From contig NZ_JACYTQ010000002.1 of NCBI RefSeq assembly GCF_014841125.1, positions 868,001 through 932,000 of the forward strand: DNA of 64,000 nucleotides, written 5' to 3'. A model generated the notes under the pieces. It had not been told where the DNA came from. It made no database searches and worked only from the letters and a program-made list of their open reading frames with translations. Made by a program: the position numbers and the translations under genes. Within the stretch, counting starts at the first letter, position 1; the number at the start of each line of letters is the position of its first letter. Origin of the DNA: Echinicola arenosa. GTDB lineage: Bacteria; Bacteroidota; Bacteroidia; Cytophagales; Cyclobacteriaceae. Shown one piece after another: positions 16,708 through 24,782 of this stretch.

Positions 16708-19674
16708 TTAAGCCAATTTTTTGGCTTCTTCTTTCTCTTGTTCGATTTCCTTCTTCATCAAATCCACTACGATAGGTGTAGCGATATAAATGGATGAATA
16801 AGTACCAATCAACACACCAATAAACAAGGCAAAAGAGAAACCTCTCAATACCTCACCACCAAAGATCAATAATACAATCACTACAATCAAAGTAGTGAAT
16901 GAAGTAATCAAGGTTCTGGCCATCGTTTGGTTGATAGCATCATTGAACATTTTCACCAATTTAGAAGTCCCTCTATTGGCCACATTCTCCCTGATACGGT
17001 CAAATACAATCACGGTATCGTTAATAGAGTAACCTATCACCGTCAATACCGCCGCTATAAATACCTGGTCGATCTCGAATGTTGCGCCAAATGCACTCGC
17101 AATCGCAAATGCCGCCACTACAAACAAGGTATCATGGATCAATGCAATGATAGATGCCAATGAATATTGCCACTTACGGAACCTCAATAAGATGTAAAGG
17201 AAAATTGCTACCAAAGCAAAGAACATCGCCTCCATAGATGAATTCTTGATATCATCAGCTACCGTAGCCCCTACTTTAGAAGAGCCAGTGATCGCAAATG
17301 AACTGTCGCTCAATTGAGTAGCATCATCTACATAAGCCAGTCCAGTTACTTGAGCAATACCTTCTCTAATCTTAGTCTCCACTTCGCTATTGGCTTCATC
17401 GGAGTCCTCGTTGATCAAGTATGAAGTTGTTACTTTAATGACATTATTGGCTCCGTACGTTTTGGCTTCTACCGAACCATCAAGGGCTTTATCCAAACCT
17501 GTTTTTAAATCAGAAGGAACCACAGGCTGGCTGAATTCTACAATGTAAGAACGGCCTCCAGTAAAGTCAACACCGAATTTCAAGCCATTGATTACAGCAA
17601 ATGCCAAACCGACAATGATAATCCCTGAAGAGATCAAATAAGCTACTTTTCTCTTACCTAAGAAATCAATGTTAAGGTTGCTGAACATGTTCTTAGAGAA
17701 TGGCGTAGCAAAAGAGATTTTGCTTTGTTCACCTTTCTTGCTCAACCAATACACAATCACTCTCGTGATAAATACCGCTGAGAAGAATGAAGAGGCAATA
17801 CCAATCATCAATACAATAGCAAAACCTTTTACAGGTCCCTGACCCAATGCATATAGAATAGCTCCAGTAAGGAATGTAGTAACGTTGGAGTCAAGGATGG
17901 CACTGAATGCTTTGTTATAACCACTGTTGATGGCTTGTAACAAGCCAGCACCCGCGGCCAACTCTTCTTTGATTCTTTCAAAGATCAATACGTTTGCATC
18001 AATGGACATACCAATGGTCAATACGATACCTGCAATACCTGGTAAAGTAAGTGCGGTACCCAATTGCGCCAAGATCCCCAAGATAAAGAAGATGTTGAAG
18101 ATCAATGCTGCAGTAGCCACAAAACCACCTTTGGCATAGTAAGCGATCATAAACAATACTACGATCGCCAAACCAGCAACCATAGAGTTGACACCTTGTG
18201 CCTGAGCTTCTTTACCCAAAGTTGGGCCGATAATGGCTTCTTCTACAATTTTGGTCGGAGCAGGAAGTGTACCTGATTTCAAGATATTTGCCAAATCCTT
18301 GGCTTCTTCCATGGTAAAGTTACCCGTAATCTCTGATTGACCATTTGGAATCTCACCTATAATGTTAGGAGCAGTATACACATAGTTGTCCAATACTACG
18401 GCGATTCTTCTTCCGATATTCTCAGAAGTCATTTTTCTCCATTTTCTGGCACCATCAGCATTCATGCTCATGCTCACAGCAGGGTTAGAAGACTGATCCA
18501 ACACTTGCTTGGCATCGGTGATCACATCACCTTCCAATGGAGCTTGATCTGTTCCTCTTGGTGTTTCGATTGCATGAAGTTCAAGTAGTTCAAGATCGTC
18601 TGCTTCACGAGGCTTCACTGACCACATAAAGGTCAGGTCTCTTGGGATCAAAGATTTGATATCATCTCTCTTAAGAATTCTATTGATGGCAATCGTATCT
18701 TTTACTTCATATACCAAACCATAATTGGCTTTCAATAGAGAGAATAAAGGAGACACCTCAGAAGAAAGGGAGTCAGCACCCTCACCACCATCTGCCAATT
18801 GACGCTCCAGATCAGTCAAAGTAGAATCAGCTTCTACCACTTCACCTTCTTCAGTTGTAGTTTCTACAGTTCCTTTTTTTGCTCTTGCTTCAGCTACCAG
18901 TGCTGAGTTGATGCTTTGCAATACACCTTGGTATTCATTGATCTCAGCAACTCTCCAGAATTGTAGCTTAGCTACTCCTTGCAATAAATTTCTTACACGC
19001 TCTTGGTTATCCACACCTGGCAATTCAATCTGGATTCTACCAGTACCTTGGATACGTTGGATATTAGGCTGGGAAGTACCAAAACGGTCAATACGAGTTC
19101 TCAGGATATTGAAAGAACGCTCGATGGCGTTTTCGATCTCATTATCGATGATCTCAAGAATTTCACTATCAGAAGACTCCAAAGAGATTCTTCCTCTATT
19201 TGCAGCAGTAGCATAAATGGTGTTCAACTGCTTGTCACCTGATTTGTCTTTCCAAGAAGTGTAAAACAAGTCCACAAACTTTTCATTGGAAGTTTTGGAT
19301 TGCTCTTCAGCTTCTTCCACAGATGCATTGAATGCTTCATTTTGGCTGTTTCCTGCCAAACCTTTCACAATCTCCACTGGCGAAACTGCCAATGTCACGT
19401 GCATACCACCTTGAAGGTCTAGACCTAATCCTAGTTCAGTTTCCTTAACTTCTTTGAATGTATATTCTAGGCCAAGGAAGTTATAAACAGGCTCTCTCCA
19501 GATGGAGTCGAGGTAAGATTGTTTTTTGGCATAATCTAAATTGCCACTTGCATCTGTTGCATAGGCAACTGCGTCCTTTTGGACATTACTTGATACGTAG
19601 GTAAATGACAGATAATACAAGCATAAAGCCGTAACCACCACTGTCAAGAACACAATGATCCCTTTGTTTTGCAT
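16708..19674 (-). CDS. secDF: protein translocase subunit SecDF (SecD-SecF fusion)
   Basis: 988 residues, the single-chain SecDF usual in Bacteroidota. The SecD half has LGLGLDLQGGMHVTLAV (D1 motif), the P1 periplasmic head with an insertion rich in Glu/Ala around 260-300, EITGNFTMEEAKDLANILKSGTLPAP, and the transmembrane block with IVLTIGMSIDANVLIFERIKEEL. The SecF half starts near residue 670 with GVDFTGGRSYIVEF and ends with SINDTVIVFDRIREN. Twelve membrane segments are expected. It uses the proton gradient to complete Sec-dependent export. A lysine-rich tail follows the last helix. Confidence 0.95.
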   Translation of the reverse strand: MQNKGIIVFLTVVVTALCLYYLSFTYVSSNVQKDAVAYATDASGNLDYAKKQSYLDSIWREPVYNFLGLEYTFKEVKETELGLGLDLQGGMHVTLAVSPVEIVKGLAGNSQNEAFNASVEEAEEQSKTSNEKFVDLFYTSWKDKSGDKQLNTIYATAANRGRISLESSDSEILEIIDNEIENAIERSFNILRTRIDRFGTSQPNIQRIQGTGRIQIELPGVDNQERVRNLLQGVAKLQFWRVAEINEYQGVLQSINSALVAEARAKKGTVETTTEEGEVVEADSTLTDLERQLADGGEGADSLSSEVSPLFSLLKANYGLVYEVKDTIAINRILKRDDIKSLIPRDLTFMWSVKPREADDLELLELHAIETPRGTDQAPLEGDVITDAKQVLDQSSNPAVSMSMNADGARKWRKMTSENIGRRIAVVLDNYVYTAPNIIGEIPNGQSEITGNFTMEEAKDLANILKSGTLPAPTKIVEEAIIGPTLGKEAQAQGVNSMVAGLAIVVLFMIAYYAKGGFVATAALIFNIFFILGILAQLGTALTLPGIAGIVLTIGMSIDANVLIFERIKEELAAGAGLLQAINSGYNKAFSAILDSNVTTFLTGAILYALGQGPVKGFAIVLMIGIASSFFSAVFITRVIVYWLSKKGEQSKISFATPFSKNMFSNLNIDFLGKRKVAYLISSGIIIVGLAFAVINGLKFGVDFTGGRSYIVEFSQPVVPSDLKTGLDKALDGSVEAKTYGANNVIKVTTSYLINEDSDEANSEVETKIREGIAQVTGLAYVDDATQLSDSSFAITGSSKVGATVADDIKNSSMEAMFFALVAIFLYILLRFRKWQYSLASIIALIHDTLFVVAAFAIASAFGATFEIDQVFIAAVLTVIGYSINDTVIVFDRIRENVANRGTSKLVKMFNDAINQTMARTLITSFTTLIVVIVLLIFGGEVLRGFSFALFIGVLIGTYSSIYIATPIVVDLMKKEIEQEKEEAKKLA

Positions 19675-19766
19675 GGTTTACTTAAATAAATATAATTTGT
19701 TGATTGATTACAATTGTAGAAACCTGGCTTAAAGCCAAGCTGAAGATGATAGAAAAGTGGAATTAA

Positions 19767-20138
19767 TTACGGTGCATTTGGAGCCATGATTCGCTCCAAG
19801 AGAACTTCTAAAAAATGACTTGGATATTTGGCCATTGAGGCCTGTGGTCTGACGATTTGCTCCTCAAAACCCACAATTTCATAAATCAATTGCATGGTGT
19901 TTTCAGCCACCAAGCTAGCAAAAGGAACCACTACCGCATCAGTAGCTACATCCAAAAAAGTCTGATGATCCTGATCTTGATCATCATCGTGATCTTGAAC
20001 CTGCTCGGTCAAGTCACAATCATCATCTTGCAGGTTGATAAAAGAATGCGAATTAGAAATCAAAAAGCAGCATAGAGCCACCAAAAGGACAGTCATCCTT
20101 TGGTGCAATAAGTTCTTTTGTCTGCTTTTCCTATTCAT
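19767..20138 (-). CDS. small exported or membrane-anchored Asp/His-rich protein, unknown
   Basis: 123 residues from the ATG at 20138 (MNRKSRQKN); the open frame extends 19 codons upstream, but that part is Phe/Lys-rich and unlike a leader. One hydrophobic segment (about 15-32) acts as a signal peptide or anchor. It is followed by an acidic stretch with three His (DDDCDLTEQVQDHDDDQDQDH), then a more ordinary region ending LLERIMAPNAP. Small proteins with a similar C-terminal NAP ending occur widely in Bacteroidota, as far as I recall. It lies 92 bp upstream of secDF on the same strand. Metal binding by the Asp/His run is a guess. Confidence 0.55.
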   Translation of the reverse strand: MNRKSRQKNLLHQRMTVLLVALCCFLISNSHSFINLQDDDCDLTEQVQDHDDDQDQDHQTFLDVATDAVVVPFASLVAENTMQLIYEIVGFEEQIVRPQASMAKYPSHFLEVLLERIMAPNAP

Positions 20139-20253
20139 AGAAAGCAAATGTAGGTATTTTTTAAAACAAAAGCATTTTTTTGAAAAAAAATCCACTCTTA
20201 CATAATAAAAGCTGTACTTCTCTACATATCAAGCATTTATACTGAATGCAAAG

Positions 20254-21363
20254 TTAAACCTTGATAATAATATTCTTTTTCCACATCAAATAGGCAGGAA
20301 TAAATAAGATGACCATCATCAGTAAAGCTCCACCCAAAGAAGCATTTTTAGGTTCCAGCCAGCCATTAAAAAGTACCTCTTGTAAAAAGAATTTCAGACT
20401 GACCATTTCACCATTCAAGTTGAGCTTGATCAGTCCAAATAACTTTGCTATGATACCTGAAAGAAAAAATACGGTAATGGCATTCATCCCATAGATCACA
20501 AATGGCAGTGACCATTTTTTCCAACCTTTTACATCCAAAATCCAGTAACATAATGCCAAACCTAAAAATGCCCATCCAGCAGTGTAGAGCACAAAAGAGC
20601 TTGTCCAAAGGGCCTTATTCAGTGGAAAAACAAATGACCAAAGGTAACCACCTATCAATAATGCTAGGCCCCAGGTTACCCACTGTTTTAGTCTTGTACC
20701 ATGCTCGGAGCTCCCCGTAAGTACTTTTCCACAGAAGATTCCCAACAAACAGGTTACAATGGCAGGCAAAGTGGAAAAGAGTCCCTCAGGATCCCAAGTT
20801 TTGGTTTGATACCACATGTGTCCCATTAGAATTTGCTGATCGATCCAAGCTGCCAAATTGGTTCCCGCTTCCAAGTTTGCCTCTCCAATTCCCGGTACCG
20901 GAATCACCGTCATACAGATCCAATAGAAAACCAATATAGCAGCGCCTGTTGCCAAAATAGTTCTAGGAGATAGATAGAGATACATCAAAGTACTGATGAA
21001 ATAAACCACCCCTATGCGCTGTAAAACACCTGGAAAGCGCAAGTTGGCCAAATCAAAGTAAGGAAATGCAGTGAGTAGAAGCCCAAGTCCAATCAATTTC
21101 AGCGACCTGATGAAGGCCTTTCTCACAAGTTGTTGCTTCTCTGCACCTTTCCTTAATTGCCCCCCTAGTGAAAGCTCAACAGCCACACCAACGATAAAAA
21201 GGAAAAAAGGGAATATCAAATCAGTAGGTGTGCATCCGTGCCATTTGGCATGTAATAAAGGAGGGTAAACCGCAGACCAAGAACCAGGGTTGTTGACCAA
21301 AATCATCGCAAAGATGGTAATGCCACGAAACACATCCAACGAAAGTATTCTCTTTTTAGACAT
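20254..21363 (-). CDS. HGSNAT-like membrane acyltransferase (DUF5009 family)
   Basis: 369 residues with about 10 membrane segments. The N-terminus is highly characteristic: RILSLDVFRGITIFAMILVNNPGSW, then HAKWHGCTPTDLIFPFFLFIVG, whose His corresponds to the active-site His of heparan-alpha-glucosaminide N-acetyltransferases. Eukaryotic relatives acetylate terminal glucosamine using cytosolic acetyl-CoA; bacterial members are largely uncharacterised but often sit near glycan-degradation genes. The ATG is only 8 nt past a perfect 11-bp hairpin plus T7 on this strand, so expression may depend on read-through from, or attenuation after, the M28 peptidase gene. Confidence 0.85.
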   Translation of the reverse strand: MSKKRILSLDVFRGITIFAMILVNNPGSWSAVYPPLLHAKWHGCTPTDLIFPFFLFIVGVAVELSLGGQLRKGAEKQQLVRKAFIRSLKLIGLGLLLTAFPYFDLANLRFPGVLQRIGVVYFISTLMYLYLSPRTILATGAAILVFYWICMTVIPVPGIGEANLEAGTNLAAWIDQQILMGHMWYQTKTWDPEGLFSTLPAIVTCLLGIFCGKVLTGSSEHGTRLKQWVTWGLALLIGGYLWSFVFPLNKALWTSSFVLYTAGWAFLGLALCYWILDVKGWKKWSLPFVIYGMNAITVFFLSGIIAKLFGLIKLNLNGEMVSLKFFLQEVLFNGWLEPKNASLGGALLMMVILFIPAYLMWKKNIIIKV

Positions 21364-21392
21364 AAAAAAAACGATTAGTAGCTACTAATCGT
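21364..21392 (-). terminator. terminator/attenuator hairpin ending at the start codon of the DUF5009 gene
   Basis: ACGATTAGTAG (21371-21381) is followed directly by its exact complement to 21392, a perfect 22-nt palindrome. On the minus strand it runs into TTTTTTT and then the ATG at 21363-21361. It is 38 bp past the stop of the M28 peptidase gene, so it has the form of that gene's rho-independent terminator. Confidence 0.7.
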
Positions 21393-21430
21393 CAAGATAT
21401 TAATTAAATAATGATTAATTACCAGAAAAT

Positions 21431-22327
21431 TTAATTTATGTTTTGATCCAACTCGATCGCGGCATCCAGAATTAACTTTACCACATTATAATAAAAATCT
21501 TGGTCCACCTTTTCGAAGGTATCCGAATCCTTATGATAATCGGCATGGTCTTCTACGCCAAAGTAAACAAAAGGAATCTTTTCAGCATGAAAAGCTGCAT
21601 GATCAGAAGCACTTGTCCAATCATCATGTCCAGAGCCTGGTAAGTCATGACCAAACATCAACTTTACGGTTGACTTCTTGGCAGCAGCTTCCAAGTGAGA
21701 TTTTAATTGGGGATAATGATGTGTCCCAGAAACATAGATTTCGTTCTTGTCGTTTCTGCTTACCATGTCCATATTGACGTTCAAACTCACTTGCTCTAAA
21801 GGAAAAGGAAAATCACGAACCAAAGCTTTGGCACCTTGAAGTCCCCTTTCTTCCGCATCCAATGCAGCAAATATCATAGAATGCTGAGGATGGTTTTGAG
21901 AAAAATAGGCTGCCATTGCCAATAAGGCTGCTGTACCTGAAGCATTATCATCAGCACCATTATAAATTTTTCCATCGCGCTCTCCCAAATGGTCATAATG
22001 AGCGGTAACCACAATAATTTTTTCACTTTCTACACCTGGGATAAAACCAACTATATTGGCAGCATTTTCCACCTTTTTATCTTTTCCAAAATCAAACAGC
22101 TGGGTATAGTCCTCATATTGACTGGTCAAACCTAGTGCTTTGAAGCGCTCTTTGATCAATTGCTGCGCTTTCTTACTGCCTTCACTAAGCACAGCTCTTC
22201 CCTTTAAATCATCTGAAGCAAGATATACGAAATCCTGCATCAGTTGTGCCCTATCGATTTCCTGGGCAGACAATAAGCCTGAAGAAGCAATGAAAAGTAC
22301 TAAAATGAGGATTTTTGGCGTTCTCAT
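21431..22327 (-). CDS. secreted M28-family zinc aminopeptidase
   Basis: 298 residues with a signal peptide (about 1-21, ending LLSAQ). The M28 zinc and catalytic residues are all present: VTAHYDHLG (His/Asp), NGADDNASG (bridging Asp), DAEERGLQG (Glu pair), NMDMVSR (Asp) and the final His in HADYHKDSDTF. It should remove N-terminal amino acids from peptides in the periplasm or outside. It is transcribed away from the unknown secreted protein at 22402, with a 74-bp divergent intergenic region. Confidence 0.9.
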   Translation of the reverse strand: MRTPKILILVLFIASSGLLSAQEIDRAQLMQDFVYLASDDLKGRAVLSEGSKKAQQLIKERFKALGLTSQYEDYTQLFDFGKDKKVENAANIVGFIPGVESEKIIVVTAHYDHLGERDGKIYNGADDNASGTAALLAMAAYFSQNHPQHSMIFAALDAEERGLQGAKALVRDFPFPLEQVSLNVNMDMVSRNDKNEIYVSGTHHYPQLKSHLEAAAKKSTVKLMFGHDLPGSGHDDWTSASDHAAFHAEKIPFVYFGVEDHADYHKDSDTFEKVDQDFYYNVVKLILDAAIELDQNIN

Positions 22328-22401
22328 GGGATTAACAGTTGATATGCATAAAGTATATCGGTGAAAATACTAATTTAGTCTTTTGGAACGATCAATTATC
22401 T

Positions 22402-23436
22402 ATGAAATATATTTCGGCCTTATTTTTCACTCTGCTGCTGTCATTTCAAACATTCGGCCAAAGTCAATTACCAGATTACTTTTTAGACGGCAAAGCCGTA
22501 GTGCTGATCTCTTGCGCCCCTGATGCCAAGCCCATCATGGAATGGAAAGAAATCGCTGAAACCATCCACCCAGCATTGGTGGAAACAGGCGGTGACCCAA
22601 TTGCCTATTATGAATTAGAGGAAGTGATTTTATCCGAGGAAATCCAAGCTGCCTATGCTAAAAACTTTGAGCAAAGAATGGTCAGAAATATTGTCACCAT
22701 TACCCGCAAAAGCTCCGGAGATTTCTTTGTCAACATCATGGAATTTTCTGGAAATGGTAATTTGATCAAAGCCGGAAACCATTGGTCATTGAATGCTTCA
22801 GCAATAAGTGTCCTCAATGAAAACCTTATTGCGGCAGGCAAAGGACTACGTTCAAAAAACCTGATGGCTCTCGATGTTCCAGCCTTCTTGCCTCCCTTGG
22901 TAGGAGGTGGTGAAAACAGCAGCAGCCCATCAGGAAACCAAGGGCCAAGCCTACCTGCTTCAACAAGGTTCATTGCCAAAAACCCTCTCAACCTGGATGT
23001 CTTCAAATTAGGCATTCCTTTATCAGGAGCTTCTGGTGAAGCCGCTTTATTGACCCAGTTTCGCTATGACTTGTTAGGAAAATCTTCTGACCAGATCCTC
23101 GCTGCACAAAGGGCTGAAAAAGCAAGTTTGGAAAACATTTTGAAAGAATATTATCCTTATGAAACGGTTTTTCTAACAGAAATCCGATCCGCTGATGCCC
23201 TAATCAAAGACCGGATCCAATTTGTATTGATGCGAGTGGAAGGCAGGGAAGCTGACTTGATGGAAAGCATGGGCTTGAATTCCACAAACATTGAAGATCC
23301 AAATAGGATCGTTGTTAAATATTATATCAAATTTTTGGTCAGAAATGAATTATACACAGGCCCCGTTTGGGATGCTGACCCTGATGGAAAAACAGCTTTG
23401 ATCAATTTCTTAAAAAATCTCAACCAAAAACAATAA
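22402..23436 (+). CDS. secreted protein of unknown function
   Basis: 344 residues from the ATG at 22402, whose product opens with a clear signal peptide (MKYISALFFTLLLSFQTFGQ); a start 21 codons earlier would spoil it. I do not recognise a family. The N-terminal ~130 residues look like a small alpha/beta unit (KAVVLISCAPDAKPIMEWKEIAETI). A Ser/Gly/Pro-rich stretch near residues 175-200 (VGGGENSSSPSGNQGP) forms a flexible linker. The C-terminal ~140 residues are helical with charged patches. A bidirectional terminator follows. Confidence 0.6.
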   Translation: MKYISALFFTLLLSFQTFGQSQLPDYFLDGKAVVLISCAPDAKPIMEWKEIAETIHPALVETGGDPIAYYELEEVILSEEIQAAYAKNFEQRMVRNIVTITRKSSGDFFVNIMEFSGNGNLIKAGNHWSLNASAISVLNENLIAAGKGLRSKNLMALDVPAFLPPLVGGGENSSSPSGNQGPSLPASTRFIAKNPLNLDVFKLGIPLSGASGEAALLTQFRYDLLGKSSDQILAAQRAEKASLENILKEYYPYETVFLTEIRSADALIKDRIQFVLMRVEGREADLMESMGLNSTNIEDPNRIVVKYYIKFLVRNELYTGPVWDADPDGKTALINFLKNLNQKQ

Positions 23437-23451
23437 ACCCTTTTTAAACCC

Positions 23452-23487
23452 AAAAGTCCCCGAATGGCTAACGATTCAGGGACTTTT
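23452..23487. terminator. bidirectional terminator between convergent genes
   Basis: AAAAGTCCC (23452-23460) pairs with GGGACTTTT (23479-23487), with GAAT/ATTC inside, and is followed by further T residues. It separates the unknown secreted protein gene from the convergent DinB gene. Confidence 0.75.
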
Positions 23488-23506
23488 TCTTTAAGCTGTA
23501 GGGAAA

Positions 23507-24034
23507 TTACCAGGCTCGGAACTGCGGGGGTTTAATGCCATTTAGCCTTAAATAAACTACTAAATTGCCCCTGTGATGGATACCATGGCTATCTATTAGG
23601 TTTTCAGCTCGACGGCGGGTAATCATTGCCCCACCAAATACTTCTATCTGCTCAGCCAGTTCATCTTCAGAAAGTCCCTTACAGGTTTCTGCAACATAAT
23701 CGAAAGAATATTCCACAGCTTTTTTTAGATCTGCTTTGGTCATACTGACACCTTCCATATCCATGGTCGGGTCAGCACCTCCAAGAAAATTCTTGGCCAT
23801 CATTACGTTTCCACCAGCTAAGTGCATGACCATTTCGCCAAAACTGTTCACTTCTTCAACAGGCTTAAACCCAAGCTTGTCTTCGGGAATAGCTTCCAAT
23901 ATCTCAACTGTATAGCCTTTCATGGTATTCCATTTGGCCAAAAACTCTTCTTGGGTGGTCTGTGCCTGTAGGGCATAAAAAGAGGACGTGCTTAGAATAA
24001 ACACTAAAACTAGGGTTTTGAAAATCTTGGTCAT
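23507..24034 (-). CDS. exported DinB-family protein
   Basis: 175 residues from the ATG at 24034, which gives a normal signal peptide (MTKIFKTLVLVFILSTSSFYALQAQ). The DinB/YfiT-like four-helix bundle follows, with the likely metal-binding His positions in MVMHLAGGN and SHGIHHRGNLVVYLRLNG. The PPQF ending is typical. Family members are putative metal-dependent hydrolases or thiol-transferases, mostly of unknown activity, and exported versions are common in Bacteroidota. Confidence 0.85.
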   Translation of the reverse strand: MTKIFKTLVLVFILSTSSFYALQAQTTQEEFLAKWNTMKGYTVEILEAIPEDKLGFKPVEEVNSFGEMVMHLAGGNVMMAKNFLGGADPTMDMEGVSMTKADLKKAVEYSFDYVAETCKGLSEDELAEQIEVFGGAMITRRRAENLIDSHGIHHRGNLVVYLRLNGIKPPQFRAW

Positions 24035-24140
24035 GGTTTTTAGGTTTTGGTTAAGCACCTAATTTCGTGAAGTTTAATCATAAAACGTAGGATATGTGGC
24101 AAAATAATAGGCATTAAAGAAGAGTATCTTATCTATTTTC

Positions 24141-24148
24141 TATCTTTG
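24141..24148 (+). promoter_or_regulatory. candidate -7 promoter element upstream of gldD
   Basis: TATCTTTG matches the Bacteroidota -7 consensus TAnnTTTG exactly. No matching -33 TTTG is seen at the expected distance. It ends 5 nt before the gldD ATG, so a transcript from it would have almost no leader. Confidence 0.35.
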
Positions 24149-24153
24149 GGGAT

Positions 24154-24735
24154 ATGAAATTCAGGAATATTTGTTGGATTATATTGTTCGTGATAGTGAG
24201 CTGCGACAAAACCTACTTACCCAAACCAAAGGGGTTTAACCGCATTGATTTACCTCAAAAAGAATTTGTAAAACTAAATGACAACTACCCTTATCAATTT
24301 GACCTTCCTGAAATAAGCACAGTTGAGATGGATTCCTTTAATCTTGAAGAAAAAAATTGGATCAACATCAGCTATCCTACTTTAGGCGCAAAAGTTCACC
24401 TTACTTATAAGGCCATCAACAACAACCAAAACAATTTGAAAAGCTATTTGGATGATGCCTTTAACTTAACCGCGAAACACCAAGTAAAAGCCTACAGCAT
24501 AGAGGAAGGTGTGATCAGAACACCAAAAGGTTATACAGGAGTGGTTGCCGAGTTAAGCGGGGAAGTGCCCACCCAATTCCAGTTTTTTGTGACCGATTCA
24601 ACCAGTAATTTTCTAAGAGGAGCCCTATATTTTAATACAGCCGTGAAAAATGATTCCTTGGCACCTGTCATTGAATACATCAAAAGCGACATGATGCATT
24701 TGATCAACACCCTTAAATTCAAAACTAAGGACTGA
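24154..24735 (+). CDS. gldD: gliding motility lipoprotein GldD
   Basis: 193 residues. It has a lipoprotein signal with Cys17 (LFVIVSC-DKTYLPKPKGFNRIDLP), and the segment YLPKPKGFNRIDLP is the hallmark opening of GldD. Further family features are WINISYPTLGAKVHLTYK and the central VVAELSGEVPTQFQFFVTDS. GldD is required for gliding in Flavobacterium and is associated with the type IX secretion/gliding apparatus in the envelope. Other gld genes are not nearby. It is followed 47 bp later by the GHL10-type lipoprotein gene on the same strand. Confidence 0.9.
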   Translation: MKFRNICWIILFVIVSCDKTYLPKPKGFNRIDLPQKEFVKLNDNYPYQFDLPEISTVEMDSFNLEEKNWINISYPTLGAKVHLTYKAINNNQNNLKSYLDDAFNLTAKHQVKAYSIEEGVIRTPKGYTGVVAELSGEVPTQFQFFVTDSTSNFLRGALYFNTAVKNDSLAPVIEYIKSDMMHLINTLKFKTKD

Positions 24736-24782
24736 TTTTTGTTTATTAATGGCTTATTCTAAACCAGCTTGACCATAACTCC

